A stretch of 64,000 nucleotides of DNA from Paenibacillus montaniterrae (lineage in GTDB: Bacteria; Bacillota; Bacilli; Paenibacillales; Paenibacillaceae): the NCBI RefSeq assembly GCF_018403185.1, contig NZ_BOSE01000004.1, forward strand, positions 372,001-436,000, given 5' to 3'. Within the stretch, counting starts at the first letter, position 1. Each line of letters opens with the position of its first letter. The notes under the pieces were generated by a model that was not told the origin of the DNA, searched no databases, and was given only the letters and a program-made list of their open reading frames with translations. The position numbers and the translations under genes are program-made. Shown one piece after another: positions 18,015-26,243 of this stretch.

Positions 18015-18527
18015 TTACTGCTCGTCTGACAACGCATCAAGCATTTGCTTGCGATCCTGCAAACTTAAGTAACTGTCCGTACGATAGCAGGATGGACAAA
18101 CGTACCAGATGACCTTCATTGGCGAAGAAACGATTGGCTGGCCGCTGTTAGGCGCAGTTACAGGCGTAAACTCGCCATCCTTGCCAATGATCTGCTCACC
18201 AGCTTCAAGCATATATTCGCGACAATTGGCACATTCCGGCATTTCAAACTGCTCATTGAGCATGCTTTGAATTTGGCTATTTGCCGCAATTTCACGCGTT
18301 GAACGCAAAATACCTTGATCATCGTCATCCCATTCAGAGTCATCAGCAGCTACGTGCTCGTCATGCTCATGCTGCTCCTCATCTTCATTGGAAAAGCCTG
18401 CTTCAAATTCTAACGTGCGATAGCCGCTTATTTCATTGTCGCAATGGGGACAATATTTTTCAGGACCGATTTCTTCATCCCAAATAATATTCGACTCGCA
18501 CCACGGACAGATTGTTTGTGTTTCCAT
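18015..18527 (-). CDS. Double zinc-ribbon protein of unknown function
   Basis: Protein of 170 residues. A first zinc ribbon at the N-terminus has CPWC and CPHC knuckles (residues 8-11 and 27-30). Residues 50-75 are strongly acidic (runs of Glu, Asp and His). A second Cys pair set, CANC and CPSC, lies in the C-terminal half. No catalytic domain is recognised. RBS GAGAGGAAG. It lies in the codirectional run mutS2-DUF350-small peptide-this gene-MFS-cysK. Such proteins are common in Paenibacillus-type genomes; the function cannot be assigned. Confidence 0.82.
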   Translation of the reverse strand: METQTICPWCESNIIWDEEIGPEKYCPHCDNEISGYRTLEFEAGFSNEDEEQHEHDEHVAADDSEWDDDDQGILRSTREIAANSQIQSMLNEQFEMPECANCREYMLEAGEQIIGKDGEFTPVTAPNSGQPIVSSPMKVIWYVCPSCYRTDSYLSLQDRKQMLDALSDEQ

Positions 18528-18567
18528 AGCTTTTAACTTCCTCTCTTTAGCTTGTCATGAACATAGA

Positions 18568-18651
18568 CTAATCCATATTCATGACATAAATAACCCCTAA
18601 TATAAAAAACAATATCGACACGAGCGCCAGTACCTTAGGTAAGTACTTCAC
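18568..18651 (-). CDS. Probable 27-residue membrane peptide
   Basis: A short frame, GTG 18651 to TAG 18568. It codes for a Lys-containing start (MKYLPKV), one hydrophobic segment (LALVSILFFILGVIYV), and an N-M-D end, the shape of a single-pass membrane peptide. AAGGCAGGTG lies about 10 nt before the GTG. It sits in the 164-bp gap between DUF350 and the zinc-ribbon gene on the same strand. Evidence is composition, RBS and placement only; no relative is recalled. Confidence 0.45.
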   Translation of the reverse strand: MKYLPKVLALVSILFFILGVIYVMNMD

Positions 18652-18691
18652 AACAGCTACACCTGCCTTATTATGCGTGTTCAGTTCAGCA

Positions 18692-19114
18692 TTAAATTAA
18701 AATAGTCGCTCCGATTACATAAGATAACGATATCGAAATGATCATCGCGATAAAGCCGACAGCCCGATTGTCATTAACCAGCTCTTCATCAATTTTAAAG
18801 ATTGGCGTCATAAATTCAAACAAGAAATAGGCAATTAACAAAATTAAAAAACCGAACGCTGCCCAAATTAATTGTTCATAAATCGAGCTGTGTATGGAAA
18901 TCGAGAATCTAAAAATATTGCAGATTCCAAATATTTTGCCTCCAGTCGCCATTGCTACCGACATATTACCACGCTTAATTTCGTGCCAGCAGCGGTATCG
19001 CGCAACAAGCTCAAAGATCGATAAAAACACAATTAGCGTCAATATTGCTACTGATACATATACGATCGAAGCCAAATATTCATTTTCTAGCAACCAGTCG
19101 ATTTGCGGATCCAT
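18692..19114 (-). CDS. DUF350 family membrane protein
   Basis: Protein of 140 residues with four hydrophobic segments (about 13-35, 52-72, 80-102, 117-139) and the DUF350 signature of Asn and Gly inside helices (SVAMATGGKIFGI and DNRAVGFIAMIISISL). Family function is unknown; proteins of this family often sit beside stress- or envelope-related genes. RBS GAGGGGAAAGGG precedes ATG 19114. It is 26 bp after mutS2 and probably cotranscribed. Confidence 0.88.
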   Translation of the reverse strand: MDPQIDWLLENEYLASIVYVSVAILTLIVFLSIFELVARYRCWHEIKRGNMSVAMATGGKIFGICNIFRFSISIHSSIYEQLIWAAFGFLILLIAYFLFEFMTPIFKIDEELVNDNRAVGFIAMIISISLSYVIGATILI

Positions 19115-19140
19115 CCCTTTCCCCTCACTTTAGCCTACGA

Positions 19141-21501
19141 CTATTTTAATTGTGCAACTGTCACCCCGTTGCCGCCTTCGCCAAATTCACCATCGCGGTA
19201 GGACTTGACCAGACTGTGACGACGTAAATATTGCTGAATGCCTGTACGCAATATGCCTGTACCTTTACCGTGAATAATGTAAACCTGACCCATGCCAGCC
19301 ATATAGGATTCATCAATGAAACGGTCAACCTCAAGAATGGCTTCCTCAAGCGATTCTCCTCTTAGATCAAGCTCCATGCGGACGGAATCGTCTTTGGTGC
19401 GCTTTACGCTTGCCGCTTGCTTTTGCGGCTGAGCAGGCTGCTGTGATTTGCTTTGCAGCAGCTCAAGATCATCAAGCTTGACCTTCATCTTCATAATGCC
19501 AAGCTGAACGGTCGCCTCATCACCATGCAACTCTACAACATGCCCCTTGGAGTTCAAGCTATAAACCTTAACTTCATCACCCGCGGAAATCTTTTGCTTT
19601 TTCCCGCTGCGCGAAGGCTTTTGCTTCACTGCCAGCTCTGGTAGAGCCTCATCCAGTCGACGCTTTGCTTCAATCAGCTTATGCTCTTTAATGGAAGCTG
19701 CTTCATCCATGGCCAGCTTGCGCAAATCTGCAATAATTTCCTCCGCTTCCTTGCGCGCTTTACTAACGGCAGCTTCTGCATCAGCTTGAGCCTTTTCCAG
19801 CAGCTTAATTTTTTGCTCTTCAAAGCGCTGAAGCTCATGCTCATACTTCATACGTTGCTGCTCCAGTTCAAGTCGCAATTTTTGTGCAAGTTCACGATCA
19901 GATTCTGCAGAAATACGATTTTGCTCAAGCGAAGCGATCATGCTTTCTACCTTCATATCCTCGTCGCTTACCTCGCCTTTGGCATGCTCGATAATTTTCG
20001 GAGACAAGCCGAGGCGTTCAGCAATAGCGAAGGCGTTGCTTCGTCCTGGAATGCCAACAAGCAAGCGATAGGTTGGACTTAATGTCGCAATATCAAATTC
20101 CATGCTCGCATTAATGACGCCTTTGCGATTAAATGCATATGCCTTCAATTCGGAATAATGCGTCGTTGCGATAACGCGGCATTCCTTGGCATGAATATGC
20201 TCAAGAATGGCAATCGCAAGCGCTGATCCTTCAGCGGGATCTGTACCCGCACCCAGCTCATCAAGCAATACAAGACTTTTGGAGGTCATTTGCTCAAGAA
20301 TGCGGATAATATTAGTCATATGGCTTGAAAAGGTACTCAAGCTTTGTTCAATGCTTTGCTCGTCGCCAATATCTGCATAAATCGCATCAAATACACATAG
20401 CTGAGTTCCTTCCTCTGCCGGTACAAATAAGCCAGACATCGCCATCAAACTTAATAGCCCGACTGTCTTGAGCGACACGGTTTTACCGCCTGTGTTCGGT
20501 CCAGTTACGATAATGGAATGATACTGATTGCCAAGCTCTACATCTAATGGCACAACTTTTTTCTGGTCAAGCAGCGGATGGCGGCCTCGTTTTATTTTTA
20601 AGTAGCCGCGATCATTCATCATCGGCAAAATTGCTTTTAGCCCGTGGGCCAGCCTTGCTTTAGCAAACGTAAAATCGATATGACCGATAAGCTCCTGGTC
20701 ATACAGCATATCCTCGACACAATCGCTAACAAGCGCGGTAAGCCGCTGTAAAATTTTTTCGATTTCCTTAATTTCCTGAACATGCAGCTCACGCAATCTG
20801 TTGTTCATGGCAACAATCGCTTCGGGCTCAATAAATAACGTTGCTCCCGATCCGGACTGATCATGAACAATACCGCCAAAGCTTGAACGATATTCTGATT
20901 TAACCGGAATAACGAAACGATTATTGCGCAGCGTTATTATCGCTTCCTGCAGCATTTTTTGCACGGAGGAAGAACGAATCATCGACTCCAGCTTCTCACG
21001 AATTCTTGCTTCGCCATTGCGCAGCTCCCGACGCAAACTTGCCAGCTCGGCGCTCGCCGAGTCCATTACCTCTCCTTGATCATCGATGCAGGAAAAAATT
21101 TCTTCCTCCAGCGAACGATGCTCGCTGATTTGCTCAGCATATTGCAGCAGAGATGGAATCGCATGCTCTTCGTTTACCTGCTCGATAAACCGTTTAACAC
21201 GCCGCGAGCCTCTGGAGGTTGAAGCTACCTCAAGCAGTTCCGTAGCATTCAACGTTGCATGAATGCGTGCGCGATGTAAAGCAGACGATATATCGAAAAT
21301 GCCGCCAAATGGAGCGGCTCCTTTTAAACGATCGGCAGCATAGGCTTCATCCGTCAGTCGCAACAATGCTTTTACTTGTTCCAACTCAGTTTGAGGAGAG
21401 AGCGCCTCCGCTCTGCTTTTGCCAAGCGAGGTAGCAGCATGCTCCTTCAGCTTGTCAACAATTTTTGAATATTCAAGTGTTGTCAAAATTTTCGAATTCA
21501 A
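19141..21501 (-). CDS. mutS2: Endonuclease MutS2
   Basis: Protein of 786 residues, the normal MutS2 length. MutS-type ATPase: Walker A GPNTGGKTVSLKT near residue 335, Walker B LVLLDELGAGTDPAEG near 410, and a coiled-coil region near 515-620. The C-terminal Smr nuclease domain has LDLRGESLEEA and VYIIHGKGTGILR. It is thought to suppress homologous recombination and, in B. subtilis, to act on collided ribosomes. Start TTG 21501 (giving MNSKILTTLEYSKI) is supported by GAGAGGAGTG 7 nt upstream; the longer frame has no better site. Confidence 0.96.
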   Translation of the reverse strand: MNSKILTTLEYSKIVDKLKEHAATSLGKSRAEALSPQTELEQVKALLRLTDEAYAADRLKGAAPFGGIFDISSALHRARIHATLNATELLEVASTSRGSRRVKRFIEQVNEEHAIPSLLQYAEQISEHRSLEEEIFSCIDDQGEVMDSASAELASLRRELRNGEARIREKLESMIRSSSVQKMLQEAIITLRNNRFVIPVKSEYRSSFGGIVHDQSGSGATLFIEPEAIVAMNNRLRELHVQEIKEIEKILQRLTALVSDCVEDMLYDQELIGHIDFTFAKARLAHGLKAILPMMNDRGYLKIKRGRHPLLDQKKVVPLDVELGNQYHSIIVTGPNTGGKTVSLKTVGLLSLMAMSGLFVPAEEGTQLCVFDAIYADIGDEQSIEQSLSTFSSHMTNIIRILEQMTSKSLVLLDELGAGTDPAEGSALAIAILEHIHAKECRVIATTHYSELKAYAFNRKGVINASMEFDIATLSPTYRLLVGIPGRSNAFAIAERLGLSPKIIEHAKGEVSDEDMKVESMIASLEQNRISAESDRELAQKLRLELEQQRMKYEHELQRFEEQKIKLLEKAQADAEAAVSKARKEAEEIIADLRKLAMDEAASIKEHKLIEAKRRLDEALPELAVKQKPSRSGKKQKISAGDEVKVYSLNSKGHVVELHGDEATVQLGIMKMKVKLDDLELLQSKSQQPAQPQKQAASVKRTKDDSVRMELDLRGESLEEAILEVDRFIDESYMAGMGQVYIIHGKGTGILRTGIQQYLRRHSLVKSYRDGEFGEGGNGVTVAQLK

Positions 21502-21650
21502 CGATAACACTCCTCTCGCTTTATTATTATAGCTCAAAGTTTCACTTCTTGTACTATGCGATACATATAATTTTACGTTTTGGCAACACTGAATATAGAT
21601 TTTTCAGTACAAATTTGATGTACTACAATAAAGTCATGGAGGTAATTGTA

Positions 21651-22007
21651 ATGAACTTTCTAGGACATGTTGTTCGATTTATCGTATCCGCACTAGTACT
21701 AATGCTGGTGGGCTGGATTGTTCCCCAGTTTTCCGTAGGAGGCTTTTGGAGCGCATTACTGCTTGCGCTAGTCATTGCCGCACTCGGCTGGGTTGTTGAA
21801 GCTGTATTTGGCAAAAGAGTAACGCCTTTCGGTCGTGGAATTGTCGGATTTCTAATAAGCGCATTAGTTATCTGGATTGCACAATTCATCGTAGGCGGAG
21901 TAAGTGTTACCATCTTAGGAGCAATCCTTGCTGCATTAGTAATCGGGATTGTTGATCTGTTTATTCCGATTGGAAATCCTTACGAGGCTGCCGATCGTAA
22001 AAAATAA
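21651..22007 (+). CDS. Phage-holin-fold membrane protein (YvlD-like)
   Basis: Protein of 118 residues with four hydrophobic segments and the PF04020-type pattern (VGWIVPQFSVGGFWSALLLALV, then VTPFGRGIVGFLISALVIWIA, then LVIGIVDLFIPIG). ATG 21651 follows GGAGGTAA. It is probably a cytoplasmic-membrane protein of the YvlD type; despite the family name there is no phage context here. It is divergent from mutS2. Confidence 0.88.
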   Translation: MNFLGHVVRFIVSALVLMLVGWIVPQFSVGGFWSALLLALVIAALGWVVEAVFGKRVTPFGRGIVGFLISALVIWIAQFIVGGVSVTILGAILAALVIGIVDLFIPIGNPYEAADRKK

Positions 22008-22052
22008 TTATCCTTAATACAATTCCATCCAAAAGAATAAATGCATTTTGGT

Positions 22053-22085
22053 GAAGTCCTTCATAATAACGTGAAGGACTTTGCT
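22053..22085 (+). terminator. Possible terminator after the holin-fold gene
   Basis: AAGTCCTTCATAATAACGTGAAGGACTT forms a 10-bp stem, but the following T tract is weak. Confidence 0.5.
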
Positions 22086-22200
22086 ACATTAACAGCATAA
22101 ATTGTTCATCACTTTGTCATGACTGTCCAGAGGAAAGCATTTCATCTGTTCCCATAATGGTATACAATTTAAGCGAGTATACAAAAAAGGAGTTTTTTGC

Positions 22201-22593
22201 ATGAAAAAATGGTTAGTTCTATCATTAGTCTTTGCTATGGTGAGCATTTTAATTGCATGCGGCTCAGACAACGGCAAAACATCAAATGAACCAGAAACTC
22301 CCATTCAAGTTTCTGAGGATGAAATTGCTTCTGGCACATTGGAAATTGTAGCCTCCAACTGGAAGTTCGACAAGGAGTATTATGCCATTCGTGCAGGCGA
22401 AGCAATCGAATTGAATGTTAATTCCATCGAAGGGGTTCATGGAATTGAAATTATGAATACAGAGTACAACAATATCGTAAATGATAAGCCAACGCAAATC
22501 ACGATTACTGAGCCTGGCACATACGAGATCCGTTGTTCGGTTCCATGCGGGCAGGGGCATAGGACGATGATCACCAAGCTAGTAGTCGTCTAA
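22201..22593 (+). CDS. Free-standing CuA-type cupredoxin lipoprotein (cytochrome oxidase subunit II-like)
   Basis: Protein of 130 residues exported as a lipoprotein: basic start, hydrophobic stretch, then lipobox LIAC with the Cys at residue 20. The rest is a cupredoxin barrel with a complete CuA ligand set: His in EGVHGIEI, and Cys-x3-Cys-x3-His-x2-Met in CSVPCGQGHRTM near the C-terminus. It lacks the two N-terminal membrane helices of true subunit II. It could carry electrons outside the cell, help load CuA into the oxidase, or handle copper. RBS AAGGAG is 8 nt before the ATG. It stands alone on the plus strand. Confidence 0.9.
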   Translation: MKKWLVLSLVFAMVSILIACGSDNGKTSNEPETPIQVSEDEIASGTLEIVASNWKFDKEYYAIRAGEAIELNVNSIEGVHGIEIMNTEYNNIVNDKPTQITITEPGTYEIRCSVPCGQGHRTMITKLVVV

Positions 22594-22605
22594 TCGTAGA
22601 AGGTT

Positions 22606-22775
22606 GGTTCAAAAGTTCGACTTTGATGACGATGCTGCTTCTTTGCAGCTTAGTCGACGGCGAATCTTGGACGCTAGCGAAAACTGCGGTGCTCACGTAG
22701 CTATTGCCTACGCTGCGCTCCTCGTTTTCTACTAGCGTCCAATCTTCTTGGTCCTGAAAGCCAAACTTTTGAACC
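22606..22775 (-). repeat. Palindromic intergenic element, full copy B1
   Basis: A 170-bp unit in the opposite orientation to loci A and E. Ends GGTTCAAAAGTT and AACTTTTGAACC are perfect 12-bp inverted repeats. The inside carries CTTGGACGCTAGCGAAAAC, GGTGCTCACGTAG, CTACGCTGCGCTCCTCG and TTGGTCCTGAAAGCC. It begins 12 bp after the stop of the cupredoxin gene. Confidence 0.9.
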
Positions 22776-22791
22776 TTCCATTAACGTGGTT

Positions 22792-22819
22792 GGTTCGAAA
22801 GTTCGACTTTGATGACGTT
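22792..22819 (-). repeat. Partial palindromic element B2
   Basis: GGTTCGAAAGTTCGACTTTG plus ATGACG repeats the first 26 bp of B1 with one change (A to G). It breaks off before the following terminator. The tandem arrangement (16 bp after B1) is the same as at loci A and E. Confidence 0.85.
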
Positions 22820-22831
22820 TTAGAAAAATAT

Positions 22832-22873
22832 TAACGCTCTGATCAGGCTCTTGCCTGGTCAGAGCGTTTTTTG
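22832..22873 (+). terminator. Strong terminator between cupredoxin and zapA-type genes
   Basis: AACGCTCTGATCAGGC and GCCTGGTCAGAGCGTT form a 16-bp stem followed by TTTTTTG on the plus strand. On the minus strand the T tract is interrupted, so stopping the convergent zapA transcript is less certain. Confidence 0.85.
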
Positions 22874-22896
22874 TTGTACTTGTATTTAGGGAATGT

Positions 22897-25800
22897 TTAG
22901 CTTTGTTCGATAAGCTCGATCCACTCATTGTATTCTGTCTGCAGCTTGGCGTATTCGCGCTTGAGCAACTCATGCTGCTCTTGCAGCTGCCGCAGCTCTT
23001 GCTCCAGCTGTTCTGTATCGGCTGCTGCTTGCTCCTGCTGCAACGTTGCTGCTGCCTCTTGCAGCGCTGTAAGCTGCTCTTCATAAATTGCCGCCTGTTG
23101 CTCGTGATGCTTCGACTGCTGCTGAAGCTGCTGCAACTCCTCTTCAAGCTGCTCTAGCGACTGCTGCTGCTCAAGGTCTCGCTGCTTATATTGCGATAAG
23201 CTGTTTTCCAGCTCTACAATTTTTTCCTGAGCAAGATTGATCTGATTAACCGCTAATCTTTCCTTAGCAGCATTCATTTCCAAATATTGCAGCAGCTCTT
23301 CAGCTTTCGCTGCCTCTTCAAGCTGCTTTGCCTGCAACTGCTCATAACGCTTGGTCATTTGTTCAAGCTCATCTTTAGCCTTTTGCAATTGAGTCTGCAG
23401 CCCTTCCAGTTGCCGCAGCTTATCCGCTTGCTGGTTCATTTCAGCTTGCTGATTAGCAATTTGCTGCTGAAGCTCATGCTGCAGCTCCACATAAACTGTC
23501 GCTTCCTGTTCCAAATTAGCTTTTGCTTCCGCTAAAGCTTGCAATTCAGCTTTTCTAGCTTTATTATCATTCAGTTGCTGTTCCAGATTCGATTCTAGTA
23601 TGTTATTCTGCTCCACCAAACGATTGATTTCCGCTACCTGTCCTGCAAGCTTCGCTTCCAGCTGCTTCGATTTATCCTCGAGCTCTTGAATAAGTTGCAT
23701 CGTCAATTCCTGCTCGTTTAGATGCATTTCATGCTGTTGCTTCAGCTTTTGCTCTGCAGTCTGAAGCTGAGACTCCATTTCAGCCTCATAATTGGACAGC
23801 TTCAACTCGTATGATTGCTTAAGCTCATCATATTGCAGCTGCAAGTGTTCAAGCTCCAACGTTAAAGCCTCTGCTTGTTGCTTCAGCTTCTCCTCCTGCT
23901 CTTCAAAAGCAAGCAGCTTCAAGCCTTCTTCAAGCATTTGCTGCTCAAGGCTCGCTATTTGATTTGTCGCTTCCGACTCCTTTGTTTCTGCTGCTGTCAG
24001 CTTTGACTGAAGCTGTTCCAGCAAGCTTGTACGGTCTGCTAGCTCCGATTGCAGCTGCTCTAGCAGACTCGTACGTTCTGCCAACTCCGATTGCAATTGC
24101 TGTAGCAGGCTTGTGCGTTCTGCCAGTTCCGATTGCAGTTGCTCCTGCTTGGCCTCCAGTTTCTCTTGAGCCTCCAACAGCTCAAGCTCTCGCAGCTGCG
24201 CCGTCTCGTTTGCTTCTTGCATACTTTGCAGCTGCTGCTCCAAGGAAGCAATTTGATTTGTCGCTTCCGCTTCGTCAGCTTGTACTGCTACTAGCTTCGA
24301 TTGTAGCTGCTCCAGCTGGCTTGTGCGTTCTGCTAGCTCCGCTTGAAGCTCTTCCAGCTGGCTTGTGCGTTCGGTCAGCTCCGATTGCAATTGCTCCTGC
24401 TTGGCCTCCAGCTTTTCCTGGCCCTCCAACAGCTCAAGCTCTCGCAGCTGCGCCGTCTCATTTGCTTCTTGCATGCTTTGCAGCTGCTGCTCCAAGGAAG
24501 CAATTTGATTTGTCGCTTCCGCTTCGTCAGCTTGTACTGCTGCTAGCTTCGATTGTAGCTGCTCCAGCTGGCTTGTGCGGCCTGTCAGCTCCGATTGCAG
24601 CTGCTCTAGCTGGCTTGTGCGATCTGTCAGCTCCGATTGCAGCTGCTCTAGCTGGCTTGTGCGGTCTGTCAGCTCCGATTGCAATTGCTCCTGCTTGGCC
24701 TCCAGTTTTTCTTGAGTCTCCAACAGCTCAAGCTCTCGCAGCTGCGCCGTCTCGCTTGCTTCTTGCATGCTTTGCAGCTGCTGACGCAGCTCCGCCAGCT
24801 TCGCTTCATGCTGTGCTTGCAGCTGCTGGATCGCTTTTTCCTGATCCTGCGTGCTTTGCGCTTGCAGCTGCTGACTCAGCTCCGCCAGCTTTGCTTCATG
24901 CTGCGCTTGCAGCTGCTGGATCGCTTTTTCCTGATCGTGCTTGCTTTGCGCTTGCAGCTGCTGACTCAGCTCCGCCAGCTTCGCTTCATGCTGCGCTTGC
25001 AGCTGCTGTTGTGCTTTCTCCCGCTCCTGCTCATGCTGCTCCTGCAGCTGCTGACGCGCCTCCTCCAGCTCTGCATAAGCGCGAGCCGCCTCATTAAGGT
25101 CAGATCGAAGCGCTTCCTCTTGTTCCAACGCAACCAATAGCTGCTCATCTGCTTGAGCCAAGCGCAGCTCTAACCGCTCTGTTTGCTCAGATAATTGTTG
25201 CCTAGCTGCAGTTACTTGTGCCTGCAGCTGTTTCTTTTCCGTATCCCAGCGCTGCTGCTCCTCCGAACGCTCCGCAGCTAGTTGCTCTTGCTGCAGACGA
25301 AGCTGCTCTAACTGCTCGGCTTGCTCATTGCGAGCCGCCAATATTTGCTGTTCATTTTCCTTCATTAAGCTATCTATTCGCTGTTTGTAAGCTGAGTCTG
25401 ATTCCGTTAATTTCTGCTCTGCCTGCTTGAGCTGCTGTCGCAACTGCTCAAGCTCAGCAGAATATTTTTTCTGCTGCTGCTCTCTTTCGCTTTCCAATTT
25501 CTCTTGCTCTGTTTTTTGTTTAGCAAGCTCTGTTTCAAACCGGCTTTTCTGGTTTACAAGAGCAATTCGTTTTTCTTCATCATATTGCTTATGCAATTGA
25601 ACAAGCTGCTGTTCATGCTCCTGCTTGAGCTGAGCAATAGTTTGCTCCAGTGCTTGCTGCAATTGACTCGACTTCTCAATTACTGCCTGCAGTTCAGCAG
25701 CATGCGACTGAGCAAGCTGCTCACGCTGTTCAGCCTGCTCGGTTAATAAGCTTTTCCGATCTGCTTCATACTGCTCGCGCTGCTCATGTAATAGCGTTTG

Positions 25801-26199
25801 CAGTGAGCCCGTCTCCTTCTCGAGCTGCTCCTTATGTATGGCCTTTAGCTGCTCGAGCTCGCGCTTAGCCTGCTGCTTGTATTGCTCAAATTGAGCGGAA
25901 TGCTCCTTCAGCTTTTCCTTCTCCAGCTCAAGCTGCTTTTCAGTAATATGCAGCCTTGCTTCCTCCGCCTGCAGTCTGCTGTTTTCACGACGCAAACGAA
26001 ATACTTCCTCGGTTATTTGAACAGCGGTCAGTACCGCTAATTTATGTGTATCGAGAATGGGAAAGTTTTTGGCAAGCTTATGCATGCTTTCGTCAATCGA
26101 TGCTGCGATTGACTTCATATATTCAACGCTTGAATGACCTTTTAATTTGTACTGGCTACCATATATATCAACAGTTACTACGATTTGTTCTGTATCCAC
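22897..26199 (-). CDS. zapA: ZapA-domain protein with a giant coiled-coil extension
   Basis: Residues 1-80 match ZapA, the FtsZ-ring stabiliser: VTVDIYGSQYKLKG, then S-V-E-Y-M-K-S-I-A, then DTHKLAVLTAVQITEEVFRL. ZapA proteins normally have 85-140 residues; this frame continues without a stop for about 1000 more, nearly all Gln, Glu, Leu, Ala and Lys in heptad-like order, predicting one long parallel coiled coil. Tandem blocks are visible: a 30-residue unit three times, an 84-residue unit about three times, and a 14-residue unit (SELTDRTSQLEQLQ type) in runs. No membrane segment. GTG 26199 is chosen (GGGGG 7 nt upstream; ZapA begins there). The order pheS-pheT-zapA is conserved in Firmicutes, which supports the name. 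A terminator separates it from pheT. The extension's role is unknown. Confidence 0.85.
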   Translation of the reverse strand: MDTEQIVVTVDIYGSQYKLKGHSSVEYMKSIAASIDESMHKLAKNFPILDTHKLAVLTAVQITEEVFRLRRENSRLQAEEARLHITEKQLELEKEKLKEHSAQFEQYKQQAKRELEQLKAIHKEQLEKETGSLQTLLHEQREQYEADRKSLLTEQAEQREQLAQSHAAELQAVIEKSSQLQQALEQTIAQLKQEHEQQLVQLHKQYDEEKRIALVNQKSRFETELAKQKTEQEKLESEREQQQKKYSAELEQLRQQLKQAEQKLTESDSAYKQRIDSLMKENEQQILAARNEQAEQLEQLRLQQEQLAAERSEEQQRWDTEKKQLQAQVTAARQQLSEQTERLELRLAQADEQLLVALEQEEALRSDLNEAARAYAELEEARQQLQEQHEQEREKAQQQLQAQHEAKLAELSQQLQAQSKHDQEKAIQQLQAQHEAKLAELSQQLQAQSTQDQEKAIQQLQAQHEAKLAELRQQLQSMQEASETAQLRELELLETQEKLEAKQEQLQSELTDRTSQLEQLQSELTDRTSQLEQLQSELTGRTSQLEQLQSKLAAVQADEAEATNQIASLEQQLQSMQEANETAQLRELELLEGQEKLEAKQEQLQSELTERTSQLEELQAELAERTSQLEQLQSKLVAVQADEAEATNQIASLEQQLQSMQEANETAQLRELELLEAQEKLEAKQEQLQSELAERTSLLQQLQSELAERTSLLEQLQSELADRTSLLEQLQSKLTAAETKESEATNQIASLEQQMLEEGLKLLAFEEQEEKLKQQAEALTLELEHLQLQYDELKQSYELKLSNYEAEMESQLQTAEQKLKQQHEMHLNEQELTMQLIQELEDKSKQLEAKLAGQVAEINRLVEQNNILESNLEQQLNDNKARKAELQALAEAKANLEQEATVYVELQHELQQQIANQQAEMNQQADKLRQLEGLQTQLQKAKDELEQMTKRYEQLQAKQLEEAAKAEELLQYLEMNAAKERLAVNQINLAQEKIVELENSLSQYKQRDLEQQQSLEQLEEELQQLQQQSKHHEQQAAIYEEQLTALQEAAATLQQEQAAADTEQLEQELRQLQEQHELLKREYAKLQTEYNEWIELIEQS
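24000..24760 (-). repeat. Nested 252/294-bp and 42-bp tandem repeats inside the zapA-type gene
   Basis: The string CTCAAGCTCTCGCAGCTGCG recurs at 24181, 24433 and 24727. The first interval is 252 bp (84 codons) and the second 294 bp (252 plus one extra 42-bp unit). The 42-bp unit (14 codons, two heptads) is itself repeated up to three times in a row. All periods are multiples of 42 or keep frame, so units can be gained or lost without breaking the reading frame. Confidence 0.88.
24780..25010 (-). repeat. 90-bp tandem repeat inside the zapA-type gene
   Basis: TCCGCCAGCTTCGCTTCATG or a near copy recurs at 24791, 24881 and 24971, an exact 90-bp (30-codon) period. It encodes QQLQAQHEAKLAELSQQLQA and the following ten residues three times. 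Confidence 0.88.
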
Positions 26200-26243
26200 G
26201 CATATACCCCCATTCCATCTAGTCAACTAGCTATGTGAACGAC

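Noticed and set aside
21651..22007. Prophage remnant suggested by a holin-family protein
   Set aside because: The PF04020-type family (YvlD-like) is chromosomal in Firmicutes, and no other phage gene is nearby.
22701..23147. A 148-residue minus-strand frame rich in Ser, Arg and Gln overlapping the end of the ZapA-type gene
   Set aside because: It is an alternate frame of the coiled-coil repeat DNA that runs out through the terminator and repeat B1, with no RBS.
23964..25097. A 377-residue open frame on the plus strand, rich in Ala, Leu and Pro
   Set aside because: It lies wholly antisense to the ZapA-type coiled coil. Its openness follows from the CAG/GAG/CTG-rich repeats, which give no stops on the opposite strand. 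There is no Shine-Dalgarno and no domain.
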